Below are positions 22,939 to 33,524 of a stretch of 64,000 nucleotides of DNA, piece by piece; within the stretch, counting starts at the first letter, position 1; every line of letters starts with the position of its first letter. This DNA is from Gerris lacustris (Eukaryota; Arthropoda; Insecta; Hemiptera; Gerridae), in the NCBI GenBank assembly GCA_951217055.1, contig OX578276.1, positions 33,194,205 to 33,258,204 on the forward strand. Direction: 5' to 3'. The position numbers were made by a program, and so were the translations under genes. The notes under the pieces are model-generated. The model saw only the letters and a program-made list of their open reading frames with translations, searched no databases and had not been told where the DNA came from.

Positions 22939-23075
22939 CTGGAGTCTTCATGCCGTTGCAACGCGTTGGCCAGTCGAGCTTGAAGATCATTTAAGAATCG
23001 CTGACTCAGTTTCAACTGAGCAGATAAACCAACTATCCCTGGAGGTGATCCCTTTGTAGCACCCCTCACTTCTCC
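22939..23075 (-). CDS. Candidate host exon (internal, 137 bp)
   Basis: The minus strand from 23075 to 22939 is one open frame of 45 codons plus two bases. It is bounded by CCTAG at the 5' side (an AG acceptor) and CCAG followed by GTATAA at the 3' side (a GT donor). The translation (containing LSAQLKLSQRFLNDLQARLA) is low in Asn/Lys/Ile runs, looks amphipathic and helical, and is visibly more GC-rich than its surroundings. The frame stops just upstream of the acceptor and soon after the donor, as expected of an exon. The acceptor's polypyrimidine tract is weak. I do not recognise the protein. It may instead be an unrecognised transposon fragment. Confidence 0.35.
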
Positions 23076-23099
23076 CTAGGTCCCAGGTAACTGTTTTGA

Positions 23100-24220
23100 A
23101 TATAACTGCATTTAATTATTCTGTTATATTTATCAAGCACCGTTCAGTTTTCAAAGCTTGATTTATTCCTCAAATGAGAATTAGACAACAAGTTTGGTTT
23201 GGTGATAAATCGGTTAAGCACGATTAATAGATTTTGAGTTAACTTTCGCTGACACCATTATTTTAATATTTATATTTAAGATTTGTAAACTTTATCAAAA
23301 TAATAATTATTATTTTTAGAGTTTACATATACTTTTCCTTATTTATAACGTGAAATTATACAATATTAGTAAACTAGTCAACAGATATTAATTTGTCAAC
23401 CGAAAAGAATTATAAATCGAACAGAATTCGATGGAAAATCGTTAAGGGGAAATAGGTTTTTAATAGGTATTTGAATATTGAATGGTTGCCTGGTGCCGAG
23501 GTAAAGGACCGTAACATTAGACTAGATGGTAGAATAATTTACATTTCAATTACACTGGATTAATAGCCATTCTGGCTAAGGGCCGGGGGTTTATGCTTGG
23601 GCTTTGTACCGACATCATGGCGATGCGGCAGTCCCTAGTCCTGCGCATGTATCAAAAACCACCCTTTGCCCGACCACTTAAAGCCCATTTTCATCCGAAA
23701 ATTGCCTCTTTACAGTTTTCCCAACTCCCCGACAATTCTAAACCACCCTTTTGTTCGCCAAACAACTTTAATGTTTGAGGGTGACAAAAAATTGTACCCG
23801 CAATTTTTCCCCTCTTTATTTTTTTTTATAAAAGTGGCTATTTTTCATTTGTGGATGTAATGTTGTGCCGAGCCTGTTTTAAACTGAGGGGGAGGGGGCA
23901 TTTCCAGTGATGTTCACTTTGCATTTCATTTTTTTTTTTTAATTACTCGATTTGCTGAATCGTTATTAATGATTTAATGCAAATATCCAGCATGAAACTG
24001 CCTAACTTTCTTTTGCATCGTGATTTAACTGTGTGGGAGTAACAAGTACTCCATATATGCTCCCTATAAGAGTATACGAGTATATTTGTTAAATCCATGG
24101 GTTTTTCATTCAGATTTATTACTCACTTAGTTGTTGGGAACTTTTTCGCTCTACATAAACTCGAAGAGTAGACTAAATCGAATTGATGAGTAAATTGTAT
24201 ATGCCTCTAAGAGGCGGGGT
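23100..24220. other. No recognisable gene
   Basis: AT-rich with a GC-richer patch at 23570-23770 holding two overlapping short frames with no family resemblance. Confidence 0.55.
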
Positions 24221-24229
24221 AGTTACCAA

Positions 24230-24592
24230 AAGCTAAGCTAAGTCGGAAGGGGGTTAAAACGGAAAGTGGAGTGAAGTTAAGTTGCAATCGAAGAGGGGGT
24301 GCAGATGAGTACATTCACAACTGGGTTTAATTGAAAGTGAAGTGGAGTTATGTTACATTACAAGGAGGTTACAACCAAAAGGGGGTGGAGCTGAGTTCAT
24401 TCACAACTGGGTTTAACTGTAAGTGAAGTGGAGTTAAGTTACATTACAAGAGGGTTACAACCAAATAGAGATGAGTTCATTCACAACTAGGTATAACTGT
24501 AAGTGAAGTGGAGTTAAGTTACATTACAAGGAGTTTACAACCAAAAGGGGGGGAGGAGATGAGTTCATTCACATCGGGGTTTAACTGAATAT
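24230..24592. repeat. 80-88-bp minisatellite, about 4 units
   Basis: GAGTTCATTCACAACTGGG (or a close variant) recurs at 24307, 24393, 24473 and 24561. Units also share AAGTGAAGTGGAGTTAAGTT and TACAACCAAAAGGGGG. Purine-rich on the plus strand. Confidence 0.88.
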
Positions 24593-24599
24593 ATATATT

Positions 24600-25785
24600 A
24601 TTTATTTACGAAATATAATTAGTAACATAGACTTTAGGACTTTACTGTAGTTGAAAGCAGAAGTGGCAGATTAAAATTTATAAACTAGGTAATAAATGGA
24701 TCTACCTAGCTATTTACTCACCTGCAATAATGTTGTTTTTGGGTTGGGTAGCTTTTGGGCAAGTCTAACGAGACTTATTTTTATTTTTATTTTTTTAATT
24801 TATTTGAATATTGCAACATTACCACATGTTATAAGCAATAAAGATGACATTTGTTTGATATGACTTGTTACACATGATGTGAGAAGTTTCTCCAATTCAA
24901 TGGACAGTTGTCCATTGACAGTACTCACGGTTTTACGCAGACATGAACATTACATTTTCTTAATGGATGTTTAATAAATCACGAGGCCACTGTCTTTTTA
25001 AGCGTCGAGGAGGGTTACCAGGCATGAATGGTGATGTTAGGTTGTGGATTAAAGGATTAGGATGATGGGAAATTGAGTCATGGAATGATTTGTATCGGGA
25101 GGTGGCTATAGCGAGACTTAAAAGTTCAAATTTTGTTGCATAATAAATATTTATAAAGCTTATTTTATACCTTACACCTACTAAATATTCTCTTAAATAA
25201 AGTATTAAGTGACTTTAAGATCTAAAGTATATTAATAGTTTGTTGGGAGCTCGTCTACTAGTCTAGTTCTAGTGTTATTGGCCAACCCTTGCTTAGTTTA
25301 TTACAGGAAAGGGTCGACGGTCTCCGATTACTACTACAATTGTTGTAGGGTCAACGAGAGTTATATTTATCCCTTGGGAGAAACCTATATTCTCGAACTG
25401 GAGCTACCTCCATCAATTTTTATATCGGTTGACCACCTGCTTCCGTCTACATTATGTTTATAATATATGAGGGAAAATTCCCATTTTTATTTTCTTTCTT
25501 ATGAAATTGATTTTATTTTCCACTTGCACAATAGAATTTCCAATATTCGTATGAAGGTCAGTTTTTCTCTTTTTCTCTGAATTTTCCTTATTCTTTAAAG
25601 TTCTTATCAACAGCTTATTATATATTGTTATTATTATAGTAGGTACACTCCATTATCAGTTGAAAAATAATAAAGTGTATTATTATCTAATTATATCAAC
25701 AAATCATCCTTAATACCCTGGTGATTTTTAGTGTTCTGCATAGAGTTCTGAAGGGTGATAATAAAATTAAAATTAAATCGATATA
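24600..25785. other. No recognisable gene
   Basis: AT-rich DNA; nothing supported on either strand. Confidence 0.55.
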
Positions 25786-25837
25786 TAAGTAGTTGGTTGT
25801 TTTTTGGAATTAAAGTCCTTTATTATATTTTATTCAA

Positions 25838-25876
25838 ACAAGCTTTCGTCCAGGGAACCTGGGCTTCTTCAGGTTT
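25838..25876 (-). ncRNA. Hammerhead-like motif in Penelope 3' segment
   Basis: Minus strand: CTGAAGA (25872-25866), an extra A, a stem II of about seven positions (GCCCAGG with CCTGGAC, one mismatch), then GAAA (25847-25844). Stem III and the cleavage triplet are weak (AGC-loop-GTT). Position and layout match the hammerheads known from Penelope-like elements, but this copy may be inactive. Confidence 0.5.
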
Positions 25877-26031
25877 TGGAAATACTGTAAATTTAGAGAA
25901 ACAAATGGTCAAAATGAAAACGAATTTTGGAAATCAAAGTCTTACCAAGTTAATTTTGATTGTTTTTATGTTTTTTTTGAAAATAATTAATTTTATTTTT
26001 TTAACTGACATACCTAATCAAAAATTTTGAA

Positions 26032-27498
26032 TTATTTATTTTTATTTGTATTAAATATAATATTTGTGTAAATGTTGCTTAATTTATTGGTGTCTTGTTT
26101 CAAGTTTATGTTGTTAGTATTTGATTTTATGTATAACATTTCCAGTGTAAGTCGTTTTTGGTGGTGTTTTTCAGAGTGTAGAATATTATATTTATCTGTG
26201 TCTAATGTGTGTTTAGTGTTGTGTGCGTGTTCTGATATAGCTGTGTTAGTGTTGTTATTTGAGATGTCTTTAATATGTTGATGAAATCTGTTTTTGAATT
26301 GTTGTGAAGTTTCTCCTATGTATGTTGCAGGGCATTGTTTACAGTTAATTTGGTATACGATGTTACTTTGTTGCAGAGGAGGGATGGAATCTTTGAGTTT
26401 GGAGTATAAAATTGATTGTAGGGTGGTGGAATTTTTTTGAGCTATTTTGATATTATTATAAGGTTGAAACAATTTTTTAATTTGTTCAGTAGTGTGTTTT
26501 ATGTAGGGCAGGGTGTAGTATTTAGCTAAAACGGGAGGTGTCGTATTTTGTGAGGTATTGTTAATGTTGTTATTGTGTTTTTGGAGTAGTTTATTAATTA
26601 TTCTGTTGGGGTAATTATTTTTATTAAGTGTATCTTTTATAAATGATATGTTTTCGTTATGAAATTGTTTATCAGAGAGGGTAAGGATTTGATTAATGAA
26701 GTTATTAGCACAGTTAATTTTGTAAGAATATGGTTGGTGTGAATAGAAATGGAGGAGTCTACCTGAATAAGTGGGTTTTGTGTAGTGTTTATATGTTAGT
26801 TTGTTATCGTTAGTTTTTATTATTTTTATGTTGAGAAAAGGAAGGGCATTGTTATCTTCAGATTCTATGGTGAATTTGAGGTTGGGGTGGTAGTTATTGA
26901 AGTTGTTAAGAAGGGAGGGTATGATGTTTTTGTTAATTATGAAAAAGCTATCATCAACGTATTTTTTGACAAGTTTAATGTGGGAATTAAATTGGGGTAT
27001 GACATCAAAGAATAATTTGTCTAGGACAATATCGGAAATAATAGGTGATAAAGGGTCACCCATAGGGAGGCATTCTTTTTGTAAGTAAAGGACGTTGTTG
27101 TGGGAGAAATAAGTGTAGTCAAGGCAAAAATCTACTATGTCATAAAAAAGTGGTTTAGAAATTTGGGTGGGGGTAAAAATTTTGGGCCAAAGGGACTTAG
27201 TGAGGTCTTTAGCTAGGTCCAGGGGAATCGATGTAAAAAGAGATTGGACATCAAGTGAGATAAGGGAATCATTTGGATCTAGGTCGGGAATATCTTTGAT
27301 TATATCAATCAGTTGATATGCGTTGGAGATATTAAAATTATAGCTATTCCTAAAAGGAGATAACATGTTTGAGAGAAATTTAGAAAGGTTGTAAGAAGGG
27401 GAGTTTATACATGATACTATGGGTCTGAGAGAAACAGGATTTTTGTGGATTTTGGGAAGAGCATATATTCTAGGGGGAACTGCTGTATAATTTGTCAA
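26032..27498 (-). CDS. Penelope-like RT + GIY-YIG endonuclease (partial)
   Basis: 488 residues counted from a TTG codon at 27498; the frame is open to 27549 with no ATG, so the true N-terminus is lost. RT motifs in order: LPKIHK (14-19), RPIVSC (25-30), SLDVQSLFTSIP (81-92, motif A Asp), LPMGDPLSP (144-152, motif B), KYVDDSFFI (179-187, catalytic DD) and LPFLNIKI (219-226). After a linker comes a GIY-YIG nuclease: VYQINCKQCPATYIGET (381-397), Arg in FKNRFHQH, and Glu in TLEMLYI (about 453). The product would copy and integrate its own RNA. All visible catalytic residues are intact and there are no internal stops, so decay is recent apart from the 5' truncation. Confidence 0.93.
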   Translation of the reverse strand: MTNYTAVPPRIYALPKIHKNPVSLRPIVSCINSPSYNLSKFLSNMLSPFRNSYNFNISNAYQLIDIIKDIPDLDPNDSLISLDVQSLFTSIPLDLAKDLTKSLWPKIFTPTQISKPLFYDIVDFCLDYTYFSHNNVLYLQKECLPMGDPLSPIISDIVLDKLFFDVIPQFNSHIKLVKKYVDDSFFIINKNIIPSLLNNFNNYHPNLKFTIESEDNNALPFLNIKIIKTNDNKLTYKHYTKPTYSGRLLHFYSHQPYSYKINCANNFINQILTLSDKQFHNENISFIKDTLNKNNYPNRIINKLLQKHNNNINNTSQNTTPPVLAKYYTLPYIKHTTEQIKKLFQPYNNIKIAQKNSTTLQSILYSKLKDSIPPLQQSNIVYQINCKQCPATYIGETSQQFKNRFHQHIKDISNNNTNTAISEHAHNTKHTLDTDKYNILHSEKHHQKRLTLEMLYIKSNTNNINLKQDTNKLSNIYTNIIFNTNKNK

Positions 27499-27689
27499 AG
27501 ATTTTTTAGTTGGGAAATTAATGATTTTTTTCTTCGTGTAAACGATTAATTAATTTGTTTTGTAAATTTAAATATAAATCGATATATTTTACCAAAATTT
27601 TCTAAAATTCTACTTTTTTACATGAACTACCGGAAATATTATTGGAGTACAGAGATGTATATTTATGTATTTTTTCACATTTTTAGGAC

Positions 27690-28026
27690 CCGTCCTTATG
27701 GGTAGTTAGAGGGGGGAAGGGATTTGTTTGGTGTACTTTTTGGGTAGTATAATGGGCGCCAACTTTTGAATACCTTTAAAATGATCACCCACAAAAAAAT
27801 TTCAAAAACTTTTTTTCTGCCATCAGTTCGCCGTTGCGCGCTGATTAAACTCATGTTGAGTTGTGAAGTTACAACATTTTTCCTGTTTTGGGCAAAAAAG
27901 TTGTACCAGTATATCAAATTTCAAATCTCTAGCTACAATAGGTCATGAGTCATGAGATGTGTACCAAGATGCGGACAGACGAAACCATAAGGGTTTCTAG
28001 AATTACCTCGAAACCATAAAAACACT
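27690..28026. repeat. Interspersed repeat family G, 3' part
   Basis: Shares about 170 bp with 63130-63302 (TTTTTCCTGTTTT.GGCAAAAAAGTTG, CAAATCTCTAGC, CATAAGGGTTT...CTTCGAAACC). The end block is found inverted at 43464. Non-coding. Confidence 0.65.
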
Positions 28027-28527
28027 ATTACTATAGTTCAATTAAATATTAAATTGTCATAAACCATAAATAAAATACAAACGAATTCGATCATTTTCAC
28101 TAATCAAGCTTGGTTGTATGAATTTACGAGTACCGGGTGTGTGCGGGCGGTATTTGGTTTATATCAGCAAGAGATGAATTATCTTCAAGTTGAGAAACAA
28201 AGGTGTATAGGACTATTAGGATTCTGGTAGTGTGTAAGAGGTGATTGGCTTCTCACTCTACATTAGTTCCTGAGTTAAATGTCACTTTATTATTATATCG
28301 ATCCAATCTTTGAATAATCTAACCAAAATATTCATATTATACTATTAATTTTCAATAATAATTGTCTTTATGTATCTATATATATATAAAATTAAAGTTT
28401 TGTCTGTACATTGGTCAGAATTGAACAATTTTTGGATACTTTTTCATTTTATACATTCTGAAAACCTTTTTGTATGTCTGTCGCCCCAGTCAAACTTTAT
28501 AGGCGCAAAATTGGTATTCTGAAAACC

Positions 28528-29824
28528 TGTAGCATTTTTTTCTATATCTAGAAAATGTCTACATTATTTTTTAAATTTAGATTTTGTTGAGTATTAGAAC
28601 CCTTAACTCGCCTTTTTAGACTCTTTGGTTCAATATATATTTATTTATTTGGTAATGATATTTCTATCTATATTCTATCTAGTTATTATATTTTATTTAT
28701 GAACCATAGTTTGGTGGACGCACCTTGCTTGGTTTACTATTTATCTGTCTACGAGTTGGGACGCCTTCACGTAGATGTGATTGTTTATATATTTCCGAGT
28801 ATTATATTTGCAGTATATTCTATATTCTATATCATATTCCTGTTGTCATATCACTATATCATAAAGTCCATCTTATTGTTTTCTAAAGAGATTGGAGAGG
28901 TGGGGTGACGGTTAGGACTCGGTGATTCAGTGTGGTTCCCGTCACGAGCTACGGAGGTTTCCGTAGGTTGACCAACCGTGCCTTGCGTCTTATTGCCGAG
29001 GGCTGTTGTGTGTTGGGTTGACGCCATCTTGTAAACCCTTGCTCGTTACGTTAAGCTTTTATAAGAACAATCGAACGTAAAGATCTGGTGATCTGTGCTT
29101 TGTTAGTAAAGCTTCGCTCTAATAGAAGTGTACCAAGTACCAAGTGCTAGTTTGGATTTGGCTGCCTTGTGTTTGTGGACGTTCTCCTACCTTGACTTCC
29201 CTCTGTCTGGAGGAACTCTTCGCTGCATCCACGCCGCGTCGTTTTGGGATATAGCTTTTTTTTCGTGAGTCAGAGTTTTTATGTTTTTCATATTCTGACC
29301 GCCTGTAGGGAATTACAGATTTATATTTATTAGCTAGCCCCAACTTCTTTATTTTTTATACATGTGTATTAGACTGTTTTCTTTTATTTGAGAGCACAAA
29401 AAAAAAGCAGAATTAAAAATTATTTGTGTATTATTATTTCTTTTACGGCACAATTACTTGGCAAGGCCAAAAATTATATATATGTTTTTTTTAAAATCTA
29501 TTTTGCCTTACTTTGTTTTTTTGTTTAACCATTTGGAGACTATCTCTGGCTTTTTTTTTTTGGGAACACAAGTTTTCGTTATTTTGCTTGTGCCCAAATT
29601 GGAAATATTAATTTAACAAAATATCGGTTTATGCCAGGGATGTTCTCCAACCCAAATACCCAGTCAGCTTTATTTATAATTTAAAAATAACGTGGCGCCC
29701 CTTTTCCTTATTTATTTATTTTTTTTGTTTTATAAAACCCACCCCCAACTCCACTGAGCTTGAGGGAGTTACTTTTATCCCGGGTGAGGTAGCTCGGACG
29801 TCCGTTAAATTGTGGAACGTTACA
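28528..29824 (+). repeat. 5' LTR of the gypsy element (1297 bp)
   Basis: Begins TGTAGCATT and ends GAACGTTACA. Two short frames (28699-28908, and 29119-29343 on the minus strand) recur identically in the 3' LTR and are not genes. Confidence 0.97.
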
Positions 29825-29845
29825 TTGTCGCCCTGAACGTGGAGC
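29825..29845 (+). promoter_or_regulatory. Candidate primer binding site
   Basis: Immediately after the 5' LTR: TTGTCGCCCTGAACGTGGAG. It resembles the Lys-tRNA type TGGCGCCC-AACGTGG but needs a two-base insertion and one substitution, so the primer tRNA is not assigned. Confidence 0.45.
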
Positions 29846-32114
29846 TCAGTATTTTATCATTTACCGATTTTATAATTTTCTTATTAATCTTTTTAATATT
29901 TAAAAATTGGCTTGCCCTGTAATTGTGGTGTTTTTCTCTAAAATTTTATGGTTTTACTTCTATACGAATGTATTGTCATTTATTGTCACTTAAATAAATT
30001 GCATAGATGTGTAATTTAAATTTAGTTTACTTTATTGGAGATTTTTAAAAAAAAAAAAAAAAAAATTATTATCATTTAGAATTTTCTTATATTATTCAAA
30101 AGGAGATGTTTCAACAGAAAGTATTGTCTACCGATCAGTTTTTTTTTCATTTAAATATTTATTGTATAAACAAAAATAAATACATTTAATAGAATCATTT
30201 ATAATTTTGCCGTCGGTAAAAGTTCACCGTCGGATCGATTTATGATTTTTATAAGAATTATTACGTTTTATTTTAGGATTAGATTTGTGCCTCGGTATTT
30301 ATTGTTTAATTTACTGAATGTTATTATTTACAAAGTTTCATTATTTTTATTATAAAGAAAAGATAATATATATTATTTGAATTAATTATGGTTTATGATT
30401 GGAATTAAAAGAGATAAGATTTAATCTAATGAGATGTTATGTTTTCTTCAATGATATATTTTATCTAACGGTATTATTGAATGTAATTATGAATTTTATT
30501 GTAAATATTCTAATTACTCGTAACATGCTTTGTCGATAGTTTATTTGAAACAGAAAATCAATATTGATGTCGGTATAAAATAATTGAAGGAGGATTATTG
30601 TTATAATTATAATTATAATTATACTTATGTATTTGTCATTGTCGAACATAAAAAAAAACAAAAACAAAAAAACTGTTTTTCACAACCAGTTTATTATTTC
30701 CGTAGTACTTACATAGTTTTGTTTTATAATCTAAATTATACAAATATTGTGCATAATCCAAATTTAATTTTATGACATTGTACACTTATATATTTTTTTT
30801 TCTTATTTGAAATGTATGTACGGATTTTACTTATTATCTGCCGCTCGCTTAGACATTTTTTTATTATTTTGATTCATTAATTGATTTAATTAATTATTTT
30901 TATTTGTAAACTTTATTTTAAATTTTGAAAAAGAACTTTCTATTAATTATTTTTCATAATTAAAGGCTCATTCCTTCTAATAGAACAGAGTTTAAAATCA
31001 ATATTTTTTTTTCTATCGATTGTTAATTGCATATCTTTTGCTTTGCTAATTTAATTAGTTTTTGAAGTTTCGGTAGGCTTGTAGAGTTGATTGTTGCTGT
31101 TAGTCTTAGATGTTGCTGTTGTGGTAGCAATTCATAGTTGACCTCTGTTGTTCTTACACTTTAGGTTGAATTCAACGTTGTTTTTCTTATCAGGTGTTCG
31201 CACGATCGCACGTTGACAGTTATTCGTTTTCTTTTGATTATTTATTTTAGACCTCCAGAGATCGTTTAGTTAAAATCCTATAATTATCATATTATGGAAC
31301 TTTTATTTTTTATTAATATGGGAGTATAATTTTTCTTTCTTTCTCAGGCTTCAGAATAGTTTAATTTTGTTTCTCTTCATTTATTTCTTGATGAACTATT
31401 TCCATATTAAATTTGATTTTTCGATTATTTTGAACTTGATTTTATTGATACGTTTAGACGGCTAATCAATCTAATCGCACCGTTACTTTTAATTTAATTT
31501 TTTTTTTTGAATAATTTTGTTGTGCGTCGTTCACCCAATTCAATTATGGTTGACCTCTGACCAGCTGTAATGGTTTTACCTGTTAGATGGACATTTAATT
31601 GCTAATTATATTTAAATTGTTTACAGATTTTTTTTTGTTTTAAGTTTTATCGAAGAAATATTTTATTTCTCTTGTGTTATTATCTTGTGATAATAATTAA
31701 ATATTTACAATATACACTTAAGTATATTTTACAGGATTTGAACATACGCTTTTGTCGTATAATTTTTTTTATTATTTCCATCTTAGTTTAAGAGTAGGAT
31801 TATTTTATTTTATTACGAGGAACTTTTGTTATCTTTTGAGTTAGTCTTCGATATCAGTCAATTTTGAGTTTACTTAAAGTATTTGGTCCACTCATTTAAG
31901 GTTTTTTATTTTCATTTTACTGTTTGTGGGATATTATTATGATAAATAAATTTCAAAATTAAATTTACTTGTCTAGTCTTGCGATTTATTTTGTCGTCGC
32001 TGTCGAAGAACTTGGTTGCTTTTAATTTTTTTTTGTCTCTCTCTTAGGCAACTAGTCTGTATTTATTTTTTTATATTAATATTTTAATTTGTTTACTCCT
32101 TATATTCGCAAGCC
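29846..32114 (+). other. Long untranslated leader of the gypsy element
   Basis: About 2.27 kb of very AT-rich DNA between primer site and gag, with T-runs and TTATAA repeats (30600-30625). No frame above ~70 codons shows any family resemblance. It could hold packaging or translation-control RNA; nothing specific is visible. Confidence 0.8.
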
Positions 32115-33524
32115 ATGGATCCGGAACGGCTTAATAAGGAGCAACTTGAATGGGAGTTAGGATTGCGCGGCGTCACAGACTTAACTCTGGTCAGTGAAAT
32201 GCGAAAAACTTTCCGCCGTTTAAATACTTTACCGTTTAGTGGAGTCTTGTTGTCACCGTCCAAGAGAACCAACTACGATTTTGCATCGGAAATTGAATAC
32301 TGTAAAAAAGTATATGCCGAATTGGAGAAAATAGTTGAAAGTTTTACCGGCAAGAAAGGTGACTCAACTTGGCGAAAAGTAGAAACCGTATCCCTCCATA
32401 TTTTAAATCGATTACGCCACATTACCGCTGTTACTGACGAGGACGCTGCAATACAATCGTGTATGATTCGTGAAATCCTTGAACTTACAGACGATCTTAA
32501 TAGTAAGTGTCAACCTTCTACCAGGGGAGTAACAAGTCAAACTGTGGATGATGACGGAGTACAGGGACTTCCATCTACACCTAACCCAGCAGGGGCTTCG
32601 TCTCAATTATTATTAACTGACCAACCAGTTACCCCGATTGGACCACAACCTGAAGCCGAGGAGAATCGTGTTAATCTACCAGCCTTGCAGCGTGCCTTAA
32701 GACCTTCGATACCTGTTGCTAAATGGGGAGTTAAGTTTTCTGGAAATGTGACGGACTCGAGTTTATCAAATTTTATAGAAAGGATCGACGAGTTAAAAAC
32801 TGCTAGGGGGATAACGGATTCTGAACTGTGGAACTCGGCCGTGGACATGTTTGAAGGTCCTGCCCTTATTTGGTTCAGAGCGTATCGCGAAGAAATAGGA
32901 TCTTGGGCTCAGTTAGTGAGGCGATTGAAAGAAGAGTTCTTACCTGCTGATTACGATGATGCTTTATGGGATGAAATCCGCTCGAGGTCTCAAGGTTCGG
33001 ATGAGCCCATAACGCTGTACGTGGCTACTATGATTAACCTCTTTCGACGATTATCGAAGGCACCTGAAGAAGCGGCTAAATTGAGGATTTTAAATAAAAA
33101 TATTTTGCCGTTCTTTCAGGAAAAGTTAGGTCTTCGTATGGATGAAATAACTACGGTTCAACAGTTAACAAGCTACTGCAAGCGTCTTGAAGAATGTCGA
33201 CGACGGGTTGAGCAGTATAGACCTCCTACTTCAGGTAGAAAAAGCTACCTAGAGCCGGATCTGGCTTATAGGAGTAATAATACAGTTAGAGAGGCTGTGC
33301 GTAACAATCCTGTGCGAGTTCACGAGGTCTCTGTACCTGATTCTTCGGACGCCACTGGAAAGAGAAAAGTCACTTGTTGGAAATGCAGCAAAGACCATTT
33401 CTACCGAGATTGTCCTCAGCGAGAGAGGAAATGTTTTGGATGCGGTGCACCAGGAGTGATTAAGCCGAAATGCCCGAAATGTTCTCCTTCTAGGCGGGGA
33501 AACTTCTCTGCGACCCGGAAGTAA
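32115..33524 (+). CDS. gag: Gag polyprotein of Ty3/gypsy element
   Basis: 469 residues. The ATG sits in a strong context (AAGCCATGG). The N-terminal ~110 residues are a helical domain (EQLEWELGLRGV). A Pro/Gln-rich linker runs about 135-200. A capsid-like domain, about 205-395, includes ALIWFRAYREEIGSWAQLV and LKEEFLPADYDD. The C-terminus holds two zinc-knuckle-like motifs. The first is CX2CX3HX4C (residues 421-433), one residue shorter than the usual spacing. The second (440-453) has Val where His is expected. It forms the virus-like particle and binds the element's RNA. The frame ends 30 bases into pol, with the slippery heptamer at 33497-33503. Codon use is far less AT-biased than the flanks. 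Confidence 0.96.
   Translation: MDPERLNKEQLEWELGLRGVTDLTLVSEMRKTFRRLNTLPFSGVLLSPSKRTNYDFASEIEYCKKVYAELEKIVESFTGKKGDSTWRKVETVSLHILNRLRHITAVTDEDAAIQSCMIREILELTDDLNSKCQPSTRGVTSQTVDDDGVQGLPSTPNPAGASSQLLLTDQPVTPIGPQPEAEENRVNLPALQRALRPSIPVAKWGVKFSGNVTDSSLSNFIERIDELKTARGITDSELWNSAVDMFEGPALIWFRAYREEIGSWAQLVRRLKEEFLPADYDDALWDEIRSRSQGSDEPITLYVATMINLFRRLSKAPEEAAKLRILNKNILPFFQEKLGLRMDEITTVQQLTSYCKRLEECRRRVEQYRPPTSGRKSYLEPDLAYRSNNTVREAVRNNPVRVHEVSVPDSSDATGKRKVTCWKCSKDHFYRDCPQRERKCFGCGAPGVIKPKCPKCSPSRRGNFSATRK

Larger units (their letters stand above)
25790..27549 (-). mobile_element. Penelope-like retroelement, 5'-truncated
   Basis: Comprises the RT/GIY-YIG open frame (27549-26032) and a 3' segment (about 26010-25790) that recurs without coding sequence at 3580-3785 and 58410-58630 and carries a hammerhead-like block. 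The open frame begins just after an in-frame TAA (27552-27550), shortly upstream of the LPKIHK motif, so the N-terminal part of the usual Penelope protein is missing. No second terminal repeat is visible on the 5' side. Confidence 0.88.
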
